A stretch of 64,000 bases of DNA from Vibrio sp. J1-1 (GCF_021728395.1 NZ_JAKKCM010000015.1:37504-101503); one strand, 5' to 3'. Positions 40,632 to 51,406 are shown, counted from the stretch's first letter. Notes: generated from the letters alone by a model not told the origin. Program-made: numbers and translations.

Positions 40632-41126
40632 TTACAGGGATTTGAGCATCACGACTTCACACGCATCATGCCCTGTTTGTCCAAGCGGGGCATCTAAATG
40701 CTCAAAGCCTAACTTCTCATACAAACCTATCGCTTCTTTTAAGCACTCAGTGGTTTCTAAATAGCACTTCTGATAGCCAAATTGCTTTGCTAATTGCAGA
40801 CTCAGAGCCACAATACGTTTGGCCAGGCCGTGTCCTCTAGTTTGCGGAAGAAAATACATTTTTTGCAGTTCACAAACACTCGGTTCTCCAGCCAGTGGCG
40901 CAAATCCGCCGCCACCTACGATTTTCCCATTGTGCTCAATCACCCAATACGCTGCGCCTTGTTGGTTGTAGAAAGAATACATGTTATCAAGCGTTGGGTC
41001 TGCCACACCATAGCCTTTGTCTGCGGTTAGACCATATTCAGCGGAAACCTGGCGAATGACGCTGGCTATGTTTGGATTATCTTCTGGTGTGAGAGAGCGG
41101 AGAGTGAAGTGTGCGATTTTTTCCAT
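40632..41126 (-). CDS. yjgM: GNAT-family N-acetyltransferase YjgM
   Basis: The 164-residue protein is a GNAT acetyltransferase with the acetyl-CoA loop [12 protein letters not shown] and the strand [12 protein letters not shown]. It agrees along its full length with E. coli YjgM ([45 protein letters not shown]), and E. coli yjgM lies in the same argI-rraB-valS neighbourhood. The substrate is not known from sequence. Confidence 0.9.
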   Translation of the reverse strand: MEKIAHFTLRSLTPEDNPNIASVIRQVSAEYGLTADKGYGVADPTLDNMYSFYNQQGAAYWVIEHNGKIVGGGGFAPLAGEPSVCELQKMYFLPQTRGHGLAKRIVALSLQLAKQFGYQKCYLETTECLKEAIGLYEKLGFEHLDAPLGQTGHDACEVVMLKSL

Positions 41127-41171
41127 ACTTTGCCTACAAAAATGAGCTCTTAAGGGCTCAATATATTGCGG

Positions 41172-41576
41172 TTAGGCATGTCGATGCAAACCAAAGTGAG
41201 GTGCAGGGGTTTGGCTTGCAGATTTACGCAACCACACTTTCTCATGGAAGTAGTAGGCTACAGTATTCAGCGATGGTTCTAGTATCGCCATTACGCCACC
41301 GATAAACGCATCACCAGTAAGTAGATAAACTACGGTAAAAGCGACGCTGAAGTGCACGGTTGCGAAGCTGGCGGTTTTTAATTTTGTTATTGACTGACGA
41401 GCCTTAAGAGCCGGAATGCTTGTCCATGCTTTTTCATGAAAGTAGAAAGCGACCGTGTTTACTGATGGCTCGATCATGGCAATTAAACTACCAATTATGA
41501 TGTCGCCAGTAAGTACGTAAGCGACACTAAATGCGATAGTAAAATGTAATGCAGCGAAAGTTAGTGTCTTTTTCAT
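41172..41576 (-). CDS. Tandem DUF2061 membrane protein
   Basis: The 134-residue protein is two copies of a DUF2061-type unit. Copy 1 (about 11-51) has HFTIAFSVAYVLTGD and EPSVNTVAFYFHEKAW; copy 2 (about 72-112) has HFSVAFTVVYLLTGD and EPSLNTVAYYFHEKVW. Each holds about two membrane helices, with the conserved His, Glu-Pro and Phe-His-Glu residues. Single-unit members are small membrane proteins of unknown function. An AT-rich upstream stretch with ATTATCGATAATAATTCTCAT-like sequence near 41610-41630 could be a Fur site. Confidence 0.75.
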   Translation of the reverse strand: MKKTLTFAALHFTIAFSVAYVLTGDIIIGSLIAMIEPSVNTVAFYFHEKAWTSIPALKARQSITKLKTASFATVHFSVAFTVVYLLTGDAFIGGVMAILEPSLNTVAYYFHEKVWLRKSASQTPAPHFGLHRHA

Positions 41577-41608
41577 GATAATTACTCATCGTGTTATTTC
41601 GATAGAGT

Positions 41609-41631
41609 TATTATCGATAATAATTCTCATT
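41609..41631. promoter_or_regulatory. Possible Fur-box-like dyad upstream of the DUF2061 gene
   Basis: TTATTATCGATAATAATTCTCATT resembles the Fur consensus GATAATGATAATCATTATC: it has GATAATAATTCTCATT, matching most positions of the hexamer repeats. It lies 33-55 bases before the DUF2061 start, where a promoter is expected. Iron control is an inference from this match only. Confidence 0.4.
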
Positions 41632-41703
41632 GTCGCCAATGGGTGGTGAGTATTAATTCAATAGGGGAAAGCTATCAATGAGTGCGTTGCGAAGGGAAGA
41701 TAC

Positions 41704-41735
41704 AAAAAAGGTTGGCCTTGATGACCAACCTTTTT
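41704..41735 (-). terminator. Terminator after valS
   Basis: AAAAAGGTTGG and CCAACCTTTTT pair around CCTTGATGA, with T runs in both directions; on the minus strand it ends valS. Confidence 0.88.
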
Positions 41736-41778
41736 GATTCAAGCATCGAAGCGTTTGGCTTCTGTTTTGCTTTAGCGA

Positions 41779-44646
41779 TTAAAGAGCTGCAATTGTGGTT
41801 TTTTGCTCTTCTAGCTTAGTCAGTGTCTCTTTGTAGCCTTCAAGCTTCTCACGCTCTTTAGCAACAACCGCTTCAGGTGCTTTCGCTACGAAGCCTTCGT
41901 TACCAAGTTTGCCTTCAATACGCTTGATCTCGCCGTGCGTTTTCTTGATTTCGCCATCAAGACGCGCAAGTTCTGCGTCTTTGTCGATCAGACCCGCCAT
42001 TGGGATCATCAGCTCAGACTTACCAACCAATGCTGTTGCACACGCTGGTGTTTCTTCGCCAGCTTCAAGAACGCGTACCGCTTCTAGCTTCGCCAGAGAC
42101 ATCAGTACTTGCTTGTTCGCTTCTAGACGAGTCGCATCTTCTTCGCTTGCTGCTTTTAGCATTACATCAATCGGTTTACCCGGGTTGATGTCGTACTCAG
42201 CACGTAGGTTACGGATGCTAGTGATGAACGCTTTAACCCACTCGATGTCGTCTAGCGCTTCTTGATGGAAGTTCGCTTCGTCGAATTGAGGTAGAGCTTG
42301 AAGCATGATTGTCTCACCTTCAACACCGTCGACTAGTGGCTTGATGCTTTGCCAGATAGTTTCTGTGATGTAAGGAATCACTGGGTGAGCCAGACGTAGT
42401 GTCTTCTCAAGAACCGTGATTAGCGTACGACGAGTACCACGTTGCTGCGCTTCAGACCCTTTCCATAGAACAGGTTTCGTTAGCTCTAGGTACCAGTCAC
42501 AGAATTGGTTCCAGATGAATTCGTAAAGCGTGTTCGACGCCATATCCAGACGGAAGTTGTCGATATGGTTGTTGAACGCTTTCGCTGCTAGTTCAAACTG
42601 AGACTCGATCCACTTGTCCGCTAGTGAGTATTCAATGTCACCACCGTTGAAGCCACAATCTTGCTCTTCTGTGTTCATCATTACGTAACGGCTAGCGTTC
42701 CATAGTTTGTTACAGAAGTTACGGTAACCTTCAAGACGCTTCATATCCCAGTTGATATCGCGGCCTGTTGATGCCATTGCTGCAAGTGTGAAACGCAGTG
42801 CGTCTGTACCGTATGCTTCGATACCGTTTTCAAACGTCTTACGAGTGTTCTTCTCGATCTTCTTCGCTAGCTGAGGCTGCATCATGTTGCCAGTACGCTT
42901 CTCAACCAAAGACTCAAGATCAATACCATCGATCATGTCGATTGGGTCAAGCACGTTACCTTTCGACTTAGACATCTTGTCGCCGTTTTCGTCACGGATT
43001 AGACCTGTCACGTAAACGGTTTTGAATGGTACTTGTGGCTTGCCGTCTTCGTCTTTTACGAAGTGCATGGTCATCATGATCATGCGCGCAACCCAGAAGA
43101 AGATGATGTCGAAACCCGTTACTAGTACGTCTGAAGGGTGGAATACTTTCAGATCGTCAGTTTGCTCTGGCCAACCTTGAGTGCCGAACGTCCATAGAGC
43201 AGAAGAGAACCAGGTATCCAGTACGTCTTCGTCTTGGTGCAGTTCAATCACTGATTCTAGGTTGTTGTTGCTACGAACTTCTTCTTCAGTGCGGCCTACG
43301 TAAACATTGCCTTGGTTATCGTACCACGCTGGAATGCGGTGACCCCACCATAGCTGACGAGAGATACACCAGTCTTGAACGTCACGCATCCAAGAGAAGT
43401 ACATGTTTTCGTATTGCTTAGGCACGAATTGGATGTCGCCGTTTTCAACTGCTTCAACTGCGGTTTTCGCTAGAGGCGCAGTACGTACGTACCATTGGTC
43501 AGTCAGCATTGGTTCGATAACCACGCCACCACGGTCGCCGTAAGGAACTTGTAGATCGTGATCTTTCACTTCTTCAAGTAGGCCTAGCTCATCGAATTCA
43601 GCAACGACAGCTTTACGCGCAGCAAAACGCTCCATGCCGTGGTATTTAGCTGGAAGTTCTGTGCTGTATGCGTCGCTTGCTTCGCCGTTGGTGTTGAATA
43701 CTTCAGCCGCGTCACGGATGTTCGCGTCAAAAGTCAGAATGTTGATCATTGGCAGCTGGTGGCGCTTACCAACTTCGTAGTCATTGAAGTCGTGCGCAGG
43801 TGTGATTTTCACACAGCCAGTACCTTTTTCCATATCGGCGTGCTCATCGCCCACGATTGGGATGCGACGGTCAACGATAGGAAGAATGATTTCTTTACCG
43901 ATAAGATCTTTGTAACGTGGATCTTCTGGGTTTACAGCAACACCGGTATCACCAAGTACGGTTTCTGGACGAGTGGTAGCAACGACGATGTAATCTTTAC
44001 CGTCTGCCGTTTTTACACCATCCGCTAGTGGGTAGCGGAAATGCCACATGTTGCCTTTAGTGTCTTTGTTCTCTACTTCTAGATCTGAGATTGCTGTGTG
44101 CAGCTTTGGATCCCAGTTAACCAGACGCTTACCACGGTAGATTAAGTCATCTTCGTACAGACGAACAAAAACTTCCTGTACAGCATTAGACAGGCCATCA
44201 TCCATCGTAAAGCGTTCACGATCCCAGTCTACAGACGCGCCAAGACGACGTAGCTGTTTAGTGATGGTGCCACCAGATTCACCTTTCCATTCCCAGATTT
44301 TGTCAATGAAAGCTTCACGACCGTAATCGTTTTTGGTTTTGCCTTCTTCTGCCGCGATCTTGCGCTCAACAACCATCTGAGTTGCGATACCTGCGTGGTC
44401 AGTACCTACTTGCCAAAGGGTGTTTTTACCCTTCATACGTTCACAGCGGATAAGCGTATCCATGATCGTATCTTGGAACGCGTGGCCCATGTGTAGGCTA
44501 CCAGTGACGTTCGGTGGCGGGATCATGATGCTGTATGATTCTTTAGTAGTGTCACCGTGTGGCTTGAAGTAGCCTTTCTCTTCCCAAGTCTGATACAGAG
44601 CTTGTTCGATTGAAGTTGGGTTATATGTCTTTTCCATAGCGCTCAT
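41779..44646 (-). CDS. valS: Valyl-tRNA synthetase
   Basis: ValRS charges tRNA-Val and edits threonine. The 955-residue protein has the class I motifs [14 protein letters not shown] and DKMSKSKGN, the editing domain between them ([17 protein letters not shown]), and the C-terminal coiled-coil arm ([22 protein letters not shown]). GAGGA lies close before ATG 44646, giving MSAMEKTY; the second ATG at 44637 would be too far from it. holC lies upstream across a gap that holds a long dyad. Confidence 0.98.
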   Translation of the reverse strand: MSAMEKTYNPTSIEQALYQTWEEKGYFKPHGDTTKESYSIMIPPPNVTGSLHMGHAFQDTIMDTLIRCERMKGKNTLWQVGTDHAGIATQMVVERKIAAEEGKTKNDYGREAFIDKIWEWKGESGGTITKQLRRLGASVDWDRERFTMDDGLSNAVQEVFVRLYEDDLIYRGKRLVNWDPKLHTAISDLEVENKDTKGNMWHFRYPLADGVKTADGKDYIVVATTRPETVLGDTGVAVNPEDPRYKDLIGKEIILPIVDRRIPIVGDEHADMEKGTGCVKITPAHDFNDYEVGKRHQLPMINILTFDANIRDAAEVFNTNGEASDAYSTELPAKYHGMERFAARKAVVAEFDELGLLEEVKDHDLQVPYGDRGGVVIEPMLTDQWYVRTAPLAKTAVEAVENGDIQFVPKQYENMYFSWMRDVQDWCISRQLWWGHRIPAWYDNQGNVYVGRTEEEVRSNNNLESVIELHQDEDVLDTWFSSALWTFGTQGWPEQTDDLKVFHPSDVLVTGFDIIFFWVARMIMMTMHFVKDEDGKPQVPFKTVYVTGLIRDENGDKMSKSKGNVLDPIDMIDGIDLESLVEKRTGNMMQPQLAKKIEKNTRKTFENGIEAYGTDALRFTLAAMASTGRDINWDMKRLEGYRNFCNKLWNASRYVMMNTEEQDCGFNGGDIEYSLADKWIESQFELAAKAFNNHIDNFRLDMASNTLYEFIWNQFCDWYLELTKPVLWKGSEAQQRGTRRTLITVLEKTLRLAHPVIPYITETIWQSIKPLVDGVEGETIMLQALPQFDEANFHQEALDDIEWVKAFITSIRNLRAEYDINPGKPIDVMLKAASEEDATRLEANKQVLMSLAKLEAVRVLEAGEETPACATALVGKSELMIPMAGLIDKDAELARLDGEIKKTHGEIKRIEGKLGNEGFVAKAPEAVVAKEREKLEGYKETLTKLEEQKTTIAAL

Positions 44647-44740
44647 TTTTCCTCGTCATATTTGGTCTGATAGCGGCGTTAACTGCCTTGCTCTAAGCCC
44701 AACTATTTAGAGGTTTGATTCTGGTTAATGGTAAATCTTA

Positions 44741-44794
44741 GTCAATCTCTATAAGTGAACTCTCTAAAGAGAGAGCTTAACTATAAGGATTGAC
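44741..44794. repeat. 54-base imperfect inverted repeat between holC and valS
   Basis: Outer arms GTCAATC and GATTGAC, middle segments CTATAAG/CTATAAG-like, and inner arms CTCTCT/AGAGAG fold into one long hairpin with few mismatches. There is no T-run after it on either strand. It fills the space between the holC stop and the valS leader. Confidence 0.7.
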
Positions 44795-44796
44795 CG

Positions 44797-45246
44797 TTAA
44801 GGATATTGAATTTCGATCGTCTGCAGTTGGTAGCCTGCTTGTCGGTAAATTTTATATCTTTCTCTTGCGAGTTGTTTAGCTTTTTCTTCGCAGGGCACGA
44901 AGTCTACCACTTGAGCAAACTTGTTCGCAAAGGTTGTCTCATTTTCCGCCAAATTAATTACTAATTGGCGATTCCAAGACGGTTTTACACCATGATGCCC
45001 AATTTCAATGTTGGTGGCGTATTTCGGTCCTTCACCTACGAGATTATGTGCCATGAACTTATCTGCATCAATTTGCCAGAAAGCTTCAGCGAGCTGCTCG
45101 GCATGCATTTTGTCGTTGCAGTTCAGATATACTTTAGCGCCTTGGCGGGCAAAGTGCTGAGCTAAAAATACGACATACTCGTCAAAGCCAGTGGGCTGCG
45201 CTTGTGGGCTATCTTCTTTAATGATGTAGAAAGTTGCGGTTTGCAT
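44797..45246 (-). CDS. holC: DNA polymerase III chi subunit HolC
   Basis: HolC is the chi subunit of the clamp loader and binds SSB. From ATG 45246 the protein has 149 residues and begins MQTATFYII (E. coli 147, MKNATFYLL). The stretches FMAHNLVGEGP, FAQVVDFVPCEEKAKQLARERYKIYRQAGY match the family. An ATG directly before and a GTG at 45273 would add residues with no family match. It lies between pepA and valS as in E. coli. Confidence 0.93.
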   Translation of the reverse strand: MQTATFYIIKEDSPQAQPTGFDEYVVFLAQHFARQGAKVYLNCNDKMHAEQLAEAFWQIDADKFMAHNLVGEGPKYATNIEIGHHGVKPSWNRQLVINLAENETTFANKFAQVVDFVPCEEKAKQLARERYKIYRQAGYQLQTIEIQYP

Positions 45247-45309
45247 CATTCTCTCGCTTAGTTCTGCTCTCACCTTACCACTCTTGTTATAGAGAATATG
45301 GTGATAATA

Positions 45310-45332
45310 AAAAAGGGCCTTGCGGCCCTTTT
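45310..45332 (-). terminator. Terminator between pepA and holC
   Basis: AAAAGGGCC-TTGC-GGCCCTTTT on either strand forms a short GC-rich hairpin with a T run, placed 17 bases after the pepA stop. Confidence 0.8.
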
Positions 45333-45348
45333 CGATTTAGTTCAGAAA

Positions 45349-46857
45349 TTATTCTTCTGTCTCTTGGCCGCTGCGGTTCAAAAGGAATTGGACTAGCATT
45401 GAGACCGGACGGCCTGTTGAGCCTTTCGCTGCACCTGATTTCCAAGCAGTACCTGCGATGTCTAAGTGCGCCCAGTTGTACTTCTTGGTAAATTTTGACA
45501 AGAAACACCCAGCAGTGATAGTACCAGCTGGACGACCACCGATGTTTTGCATATCAGCAAACGGGCTCTTCAGTTGCTCGTGATACTCGTCTGCCATTGG
45601 TAGACGCCAAGCGCGGTCACTTGCTTGTTCAGAAGCATTAACCAGCTCGTGAGATAGTGGGTTGTGGTTTGAGATAACGCCGCTGATGTGGTGGCCAAGT
45701 GCGATAACACAAGCACCCGTTAGCGTTGCAACGTCTACCACACAATCTGGTTCGAAACGCTCTACATACGTTAGTGCGTCACACAGTACCAAACGGCCTT
45801 CCGCATCAGTATTGAGTACTTCGACGGTTTGACCAGACATCGTCGTTAAAATATCACCTGGACGGTAAGCGTTGCTACCCGGCATGTTTTCACAGCCAGC
45901 CAGAACACCAATCACGTTAATTGGCAGGTTTAGTTTCGCTAACGCTTTCATTGTACCGAATACAGATGCAGCACCACACATGTCGTACTTCATCTCATCC
46001 ATACCTTCACCTGGTTTTAGTGAGATACCGCCTGAATCGAATGTTAGACCTTTACCAACCAGTACAATCGGTTTTGCATCTGAGTCAGGGTTACCCTTGT
46101 ACTCGATGACTGACATCATAGATTCGTTTTTCGAACCACGACCTACCGCTAGGTATGATGTCATGCCCAGTTTTTCCATCTCTTGCTCACCAATGATTTT
46201 GGTGGTCACGGTTTCGTAATCATCAGCTAGACGACGAGCCTGTGAAGCAAGGTATGCTGGGTTTGCTACGTTTGGTGGCATGTTGCCTAGGTCTTTGGAC
46301 GCTTTTACGCCAGAAGCAATAGCAAGACCATGAGTGATCGCTTTTTCACCCAAGTTCAATTCACGACGTGTCGGTACGTTGAAAACAAGCTTACGCAGTG
46401 GGCGGCGAGTTTCTGGCTTAACGCTCTTGAACTGGTTAAATGTGTACAGACCATCTTTAGTTGCTTCAACTGCCTGACGAACTTTCCAGTAAGTATCACG
46501 GCCTTTAACGTGCAGCTCAGTCAGAAAACATACGGCTTCCATAGAGCCAGTTTCATTAAGTGTGCTGATAGTCTTTTGAATGATTTCCTTGTACTGGCGC
46601 TCGCCAAGCTCACGTTCTTTACCACAACCGACAAGTAAAACGCGTTCTGACAACACTCCTGGTACTTGATGCAGTAGTAGCATCTGGCCAGGCTTACCCT
46701 CTAGATCACCACGGCGAAGTAATGAACTGATGTAACCGTCACTGATTTTATCAAGTTGTTCGGCTACTGGAGAAAGGCGACGTGGTTCAAACACACCAAC
46801 AACGATACATGCGCTACGTTGTTTCTCTGGACTGCCACTTTTTACACTGAACTCCAT
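45349..46857 (-). CDS. pepA: Leucyl aminopeptidase PepA
   Basis: PepA is a hexameric M17 zinc/manganese aminopeptidase; in E. coli it also binds DNA in XerCD recombination and carAB control. The 502-residue protein has the metal and catalytic motifs [26 protein letters not shown] and [14 protein letters not shown] precedes ATG 46857; the 43 upstream in-frame codons have no family likeness. It is divergent from lptF, as in E. coli. Confidence 0.97.
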   Translation of the reverse strand: MEFSVKSGSPEKQRSACIVVGVFEPRRLSPVAEQLDKISDGYISSLLRRGDLEGKPGQMLLLHQVPGVLSERVLLVGCGKERELGERQYKEIIQKTISTLNETGSMEAVCFLTELHVKGRDTYWKVRQAVEATKDGLYTFNQFKSVKPETRRPLRKLVFNVPTRRELNLGEKAITHGLAIASGVKASKDLGNMPPNVANPAYLASQARRLADDYETVTTKIIGEQEMEKLGMTSYLAVGRGSKNESMMSVIEYKGNPDSDAKPIVLVGKGLTFDSGGISLKPGEGMDEMKYDMCGAASVFGTMKALAKLNLPINVIGVLAGCENMPGSNAYRPGDILTTMSGQTVEVLNTDAEGRLVLCDALTYVERFEPDCVVDVATLTGACVIALGHHISGVISNHNPLSHELVNASEQASDRAWRLPMADEYHEQLKSPFADMQNIGGRPAGTITAGCFLSKFTKKYNWAHLDIAGTAWKSGAAKGSTGRPVSMLVQFLLNRSGQETEE

Positions 46858-47057
46858 GCGTACTCCTACATCCTGAAGACAAATTGCTCTAAATGTTAGA
46901 TAATGATCGCTTACTTGTTGAATTTTAGCTCCAGGCTTACATGCAGAGCTAATTAAGCGACTAACATTTAGTTTATAATTTTTCAAAAAATAAATGGTTC
47001 AACGGGAAACTATAGTGATTCGACCAAAAAAACAAGTTTTGTATAGGTAATTTCAGC

Positions 47058-48158
47058 GTGATTATTGTTAGATATTTGATCCGCGAAACACTCAAGAGTC
47101 AATTTGCGATCTTTTTCGTACTTTTTTTGGTGTTTCTGAGCCAAAAGTTCATCAGTGTTCTCGCAGACGCTTCTGACGGGGATATTCCAGCTGGATTGAT
47201 CTTCTCGATTGTTGGTTTGAATATGCCAGCAATGGGCTTATTGATGCTGCCGTTGAGTTTGTATATCGGCATATTGATCACTTTTGGTCGTCTGTATGCA
47301 GAAAGTGAAATTGTTGTCATGAATGCGACGGGGATCGGAAACAAGTTTTTGGTGCAAGCTGCACTTTACTTGGCTCTGATTACTTCTGCTGTGGCGGCAT
47401 TTAATGCTCTTTGGTTGTCGCCATGGTCGCAAGAAAGAGTGGAACAGCTCTATGAGCAGGTGGCGGCTGAAAATAGTGTTGACCTCCTACAGAAAGGTCA
47501 GTTCCAAGGTACCCCAGATGGCTCTTCTGTGGTGTTCATTGATGATATTAAAGACAACACGCTGAGCAATGTGTTTGTGGCCCAAATGCGTCCTCGAGAC
47601 TCTGTTCTACCTAGCGTAATGTTTTCTTCTTCTGGCGAAGTAAAAGAGTTATCGGATGGTCGGCAGATCATTACGATGAAAGAAGGAACGCGGTATGAAG
47701 GTGTTCCTACTCGCGTGGAGTATATGATCACCAAGTTCGATGAGTACGAAGGCGTGATTGGTCAGCGTGAAGTGAAAAAGAAAGGCAGAGACTGGGAAGC
47801 TTACCCAACTGCTGATTTGATTGGTCACCCAGATCCTGAAGCGCAAGCGGAACTACAATGGCGAATTTCATTGTTTGTGTGTATTCCATTACTCACGATG
47901 TTAGTTATTCCGTTGTCTGCGGTTAACCCGCGTCAGGGGCGATTTGCAAAAATGGGTCCGGCGATTCTGATCTATTTGGCTTACTTCCTGGCGATCAGCG
48001 CGACGAAATCTGCACTGGAAGATGGCTCAATACCGACGACCGTCGGAATGTGGCCAATCAATGCGATGTTATTGCTCGTCGCTATTTTGGCTAACTTGAT
48101 GGACAGCGTTCCAGCTCGACGTATGAAAGAAAAATTCCGCAAGAAGAGGCTAGCGTAA
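47058..48158 (+). CDS. lptF: Lipopolysaccharide export permease LptF
   Basis: LptF pairs with LptG in the LptB2FGC transporter. The 366-residue protein has three membrane helices, a periplasmic jellyroll (about 125-260), then three more helices. It opens MIIVRYLIRETLKSQFAIFF-type and has the coupling-helix region LYAESEIVVMNATGIG. The start is GTG 47058. lptG follows after three bases. Confidence 0.96.
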   Translation: MIIVRYLIRETLKSQFAIFFVLFLVFLSQKFISVLADASDGDIPAGLIFSIVGLNMPAMGLLMLPLSLYIGILITFGRLYAESEIVVMNATGIGNKFLVQAALYLALITSAVAAFNALWLSPWSQERVEQLYEQVAAENSVDLLQKGQFQGTPDGSSVVFIDDIKDNTLSNVFVAQMRPRDSVLPSVMFSSSGEVKELSDGRQIITMKEGTRYEGVPTRVEYMITKFDEYEGVIGQREVKKKGRDWEAYPTADLIGHPDPEAQAELQWRISLFVCIPLLTMLVIPLSAVNPRQGRFAKMGPAILIYLAYFLAISATKSALEDGSIPTTVGMWPINAMLLLVAILANLMDSVPARRMKEKFRKKRLA

Positions 48159-48161
48159 GCC

Positions 48162-49232
48162 GTGTTCAAAATCTTAGACCTTTATATCGGTAGAACCATC
48201 ATTTCGACCACAGCCTTGGTTTTGGCAACCTTTGTTGGCTTGTCTGGCATCATCAAATACGTAGAACAGTTACGTAAAGTTGGTCGAGGTGTGTATGACC
48301 TAATGCATGCACTTTACTTTGTCCTGTTGAGTATTCCTCGTGATATTGAAATGTTTTTCCCAATGGCGGCTCTACTGGGTGCTTTGATTGGCTTAGGGAT
48401 GCTGGCATCAAGCTCAGAGCTGGTGGTCATGCAGGCTGCAGGCTTTTCCAAATTGGATATCGGTTTGTCTGTGCTGAAAACCGCTGTTCCTCTGATGCTT
48501 ATTGTCATGATGCTCGGCCAGTGGGGCGCGCCAGAAGCACAAAAGATGGCTCGTGACCTACGTTCCTTTGCGATATCTGGCGGTAGTATTGTGTCCGTAC
48601 GAGCCGGGGTTTGGGCCCGTGATGCGAACGACTTTATCTTTATAGGCAAAGTCGAAGACGACAAGTTATATGCGCTTAATATGTGGCGCTTCGATGAGGA
48701 TAAGAACCTCCAGAAAGTGATTTTTGCTGAAGAGGTGGATTATGAGCAAGGTAACAACTGGGTCATGAAGGACGTACAAATCACCGATATGCAAGGTGAG
48801 ACCGTTATCTCCAAGCAAAATGTCGACCAAATGGAATGGCAAACGTCACTGGCGCCAGATAAGCTTGCCGTTGTGACAGTCAAGCCAGAAGAGCTGTCTC
48901 TTAGCGGCTTGTATGACTACGTGACGTACTTGAAAGCATCAGAACAGGATGCTTCACGTTACGAGCTTGCGTTTTGGCGTAAACTGACTCAACCACTCTC
49001 CATTGCGGTCATGATGTTGATGGCTTTGTCGTTTGTATTTGGTCCGTTGCGTAGTGTGACGATGGGAGCAAGGGTGTTATCCGGGGTTGTTGCTGGCTTT
49101 ACTTTCTATATCTCCAGTGAGTTTTTCGGACCTTTAACACTCGTCTATGGTATACCGCCCGTGTTCGGCGCACTGGCACCAAGCTTGGTGTTCCTCGCTA
49201 TCGCGGTCTCGCTACTGAGAAGAAAACTGTAA
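48162..49232 (+). CDS. lptG: Lipopolysaccharide export permease LptG
   Basis: LptG is the second permease of the LPS extractor. The 356-residue protein opens LDLYIGRTIISTTALVL, has the coupling-helix stretch SSELVVMQAAGFS, a periplasmic jellyroll, and a C-terminal block with FGPLRSVTMGARVLSGVVAGF. It starts at GTG 48162. Its ATPase gene lptB is at 24319. Confidence 0.96.
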   Translation: MFKILDLYIGRTIISTTALVLATFVGLSGIIKYVEQLRKVGRGVYDLMHALYFVLLSIPRDIEMFFPMAALLGALIGLGMLASSSELVVMQAAGFSKLDIGLSVLKTAVPLMLIVMMLGQWGAPEAQKMARDLRSFAISGGSIVSVRAGVWARDANDFIFIGKVEDDKLYALNMWRFDEDKNLQKVIFAEEVDYEQGNNWVMKDVQITDMQGETVISKQNVDQMEWQTSLAPDKLAVVTVKPEELSLSGLYDYVTYLKASEQDASRYELAFWRKLTQPLSIAVMMLMALSFVFGPLRSVTMGARVLSGVVAGFTFYISSEFFGPLTLVYGIPPVFGALAPSLVFLAIAVSLLRRKL

Positions 49233-49239
49233 AAACAAC

Positions 49240-49263
49240 AAAGGAAGGCATTTGCCTTCCTTT
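49240..49263. terminator. Bidirectional terminator between lptG and the RDD gene
   Basis: AAAGGAAGGC-ATTT-GCCTTCCTTT forms a perfect hairpin between the two convergent stop codons. Confidence 0.8.
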
Positions 49264-49281
49264 GTATTTAGGATGGTGGTT

Positions 49282-49761
49282 TTATTGTGCTTTCGGTAAA
49301 ACCACCACTTGTGTCTTCGCCCACATATCGTGGAAACCACGCTTTTGCGGATCGATGGGTACCGTTAGGTTTGCTAAACCGAACCCTGACGTTGCTAAGC
49401 GAATCAGTGCTTGAGTGACTGTGATTGGCGCACCATCAGCGGCGTTACGTACTTGAAGTTTCCAGGCACGCATACCCAGAGTTTGGCCTGCACGAGTCCA
49501 AAAGAAAACAAAGAAATAGATCCAAACTACCGCTAAATACAGCGTAAAGATCGGGCTTATTACAGGGTGCTTCGATAACATATCCGCAGCATCCACGTAT
49601 TCCCCATAGCTCAATAACCCGGCAGCATTGAGTGCAAAGACAATGGCCATAACCACACCAGCTGCCATCATTTCTATAGCAAGGACAATCAACGAGTCAT
49701 AGACCAGAGCAGCTAATCGACGAAAGAGTCCTGCTGTTGGAAGAGTTGTAGAAGTAGTCAT
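49282..49761 (-). CDS. RDD-family membrane protein
   Basis: The 159-residue protein has the RDD pattern: GLFRRLAALVYDSLIVLAIE at the N-terminus with the Arg and Asp in the first helix, then WTRAGQTLGMRAWKLQV. It has about three membrane helices. RDD proteins have been linked to ion transport in some bacteria, but most members, including this one, have no known function. It stands alone, convergent with lptG. Confidence 0.85.
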   Translation of the reverse strand: MTTSTTLPTAGLFRRLAALVYDSLIVLAIEMMAAGVVMAIVFALNAAGLLSYGEYVDAADMLSKHPVISPIFTLYLAVVWIYFFVFFWTRAGQTLGMRAWKLQVRNAADGAPITVTQALIRLATSGFGLANLTVPIDPQKRGFHDMWAKTQVVVLPKAQ

Positions 49762-49935
49762 AATTCCATCACTTACCTTAACAAATTGTGCGTCAGAATA
49801 TAGATTCCCTTCTCATGTGAAAAGAGAGCCAACGCACAGACTCTCTAATTGTGACGAAATCCCTCCTTTTTACTACCACACTTGTCGTTGATTGCTAAGG
49901 ATGCAAGAGAAAATACATAGAGAATTCTCTTCAAA

Positions 49936-51225
49936 TCAGTTCGAATCGGTTGTGTTTTCAGTCGTGGAGTCCTGATCTGTTACCTGATGTGAAAGCTGCG
50001 AGAGCTGATGTTTTTCATCTTCGGTATAATGTTGAGACAGTGCGAGTTCCAGTGCTTTTTCTGAAAGCTTTTTGGCCGGAGAGGCAAATAGTTTGGGATG
50101 TATGCTTGATATTGCAAACAATGATTTTTGCAGGCGAATCTGAACTTGGAGTTGGGCTGCGCCATCATGTGCTATTGGCAAGAACACATCATCAAATAAA
50201 TCTTGGCAGCTTAATGAGGGAACAAACAACCGAGGAAAGCGCGTTTTTATAGGTCTCTGTTTTAGTAGTTCTCCCCAAAGTGACAGTGCCCTGATAGAGC
50301 GTCCTAGCACATCAATGGCGGTGCCGTTATCATTTACCGCAGGAGAAAGCGCTCTTGAAGCTATTTCTGCCAGTACGACCAAGCCAAAACGAGGGTCTTG
50401 GTCGAATGACCGTTCAGTACTAATGGTGAAAGCTGCGATAACTTCGCTTTCTTCCTCTAGTTCCCCACATAACCAAGCGATTGGTTGGCCTAAGTAAACA
50501 AAGTTACCCGGCTGGCGTGCTATGTAGATGGTGCATTCGTTCTCTTCGGCAATGCTGTCAAGGTGGTGCATATCAATATGCTGTAAGTAACCGATTTCTC
50601 GACTGTAAATAGGTTTGCTTCCCCGAGGTTTATGTTCAGGGTGACTCCAGGGACGAGCACCAAGCCAAGGCTCATTACCACGTTTACGAATCGCACTTAA
50701 CAGAGCTTGTTCGACCTTTGACGTTGTTTCTGAAACTCTCCCAAGTACTGATAGGTGCTGAATCCAGCGCAGTAGGGTGAATATGATCATAACAATGACA
50801 ACCATAGTAACGATGAAAAGGTAAATACGTGCCTGTTCGTGATAGGCACCGACACCAAGCGCGATTATCCCCACCAGACTAAATAAGAACGAACCAAGAA
50901 ACGTTGCCAGTGCATTTTGCGTTGTACTGTCTTCCATCAATAACTTAGTGGCTCTTGGGGTTACTCCCGCGCTGGCGGCGGTGTATGCTGAGACCATAAT
51001 ATTGAGCGAAAAGGTAGTCACCGCCAACATTGAGGTCGCAAGAATATTTAGTATGTTATTCAGTAATTCTCTGCTGACGTTGATAGCGGGAGGCAGGACG
51101 ACGAATTCGTTCAAAACAATCGACATCAACGCTGTAGCGACCGCAAGTAAGGCGAACAATGATGTCCGAACCCATAGCTTTCGAGTTATCTGTTTTAACA
51201 ACCACTGCCATTTAGATCCTGTCAT
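49936..51225 (-). CDS. DUF2254-family membrane protein
   Basis: The 429-residue protein has four membrane helices in its first 170 residues and a large cytoplasmic C-terminal part, the layout of DUF2254. Family stretches include TFSLNIMVSAYTAASAGVTPRA, FLGSFLFSL and the conserved LVVLAEIASRALSPAVNDNGTA. I start at ATG 51225, with AGGAG six bases upstream, instead of the longer frame at 51273. The function is unknown. The C-terminal 20 residues are rich in Ser, Thr and Asp. Confidence 0.82.
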   Translation of the reverse strand: MTGSKWQWLLKQITRKLWVRTSLFALLAVATALMSIVLNEFVVLPPAINVSRELLNNILNILATSMLAVTTFSLNIMVSAYTAASAGVTPRATKLLMEDSTTQNALATFLGSFLFSLVGIIALGVGAYHEQARIYLFIVTMVVIVMIIFTLLRWIQHLSVLGRVSETTSKVEQALLSAIRKRGNEPWLGARPWSHPEHKPRGSKPIYSREIGYLQHIDMHHLDSIAEENECTIYIARQPGNFVYLGQPIAWLCGELEEESEVIAAFTISTERSFDQDPRFGLVVLAEIASRALSPAVNDNGTAIDVLGRSIRALSLWGELLKQRPIKTRFPRLFVPSLSCQDLFDDVFLPIAHDGAAQLQVQIRLQKSLFAISSIHPKLFASPAKKLSEKALELALSQHYTEDEKHQLSQLSHQVTDQDSTTENTTDSN

Positions 51226-51406
51226 TCTCTGACTCCTATCGAGCAATAATTCGAAAGTGGATATAAAATTCAAAACGTTAGTATTGTTAAAGCATAGGTT
51301 AAATTTTCTGAAGTCAAATTAGTGTTTGATTCGCCATAATGGTAAAGGTACGTATATCAGGGGATTTTCAAACGTGCAGATAGTATGTGAAGTAAAGAGG
51401 TAGAAA

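Noticed and set aside
43639-44028. 129-codon plus-strand frame inside valS
   Set aside because: It is antisense to a conserved part of the synthetase and has no recognisable domain.
49762-49935. Gap between the RDD and DUF2254 genes as a site for a small RNA
   Set aside because: I see no clear terminator or promoter pair in it.
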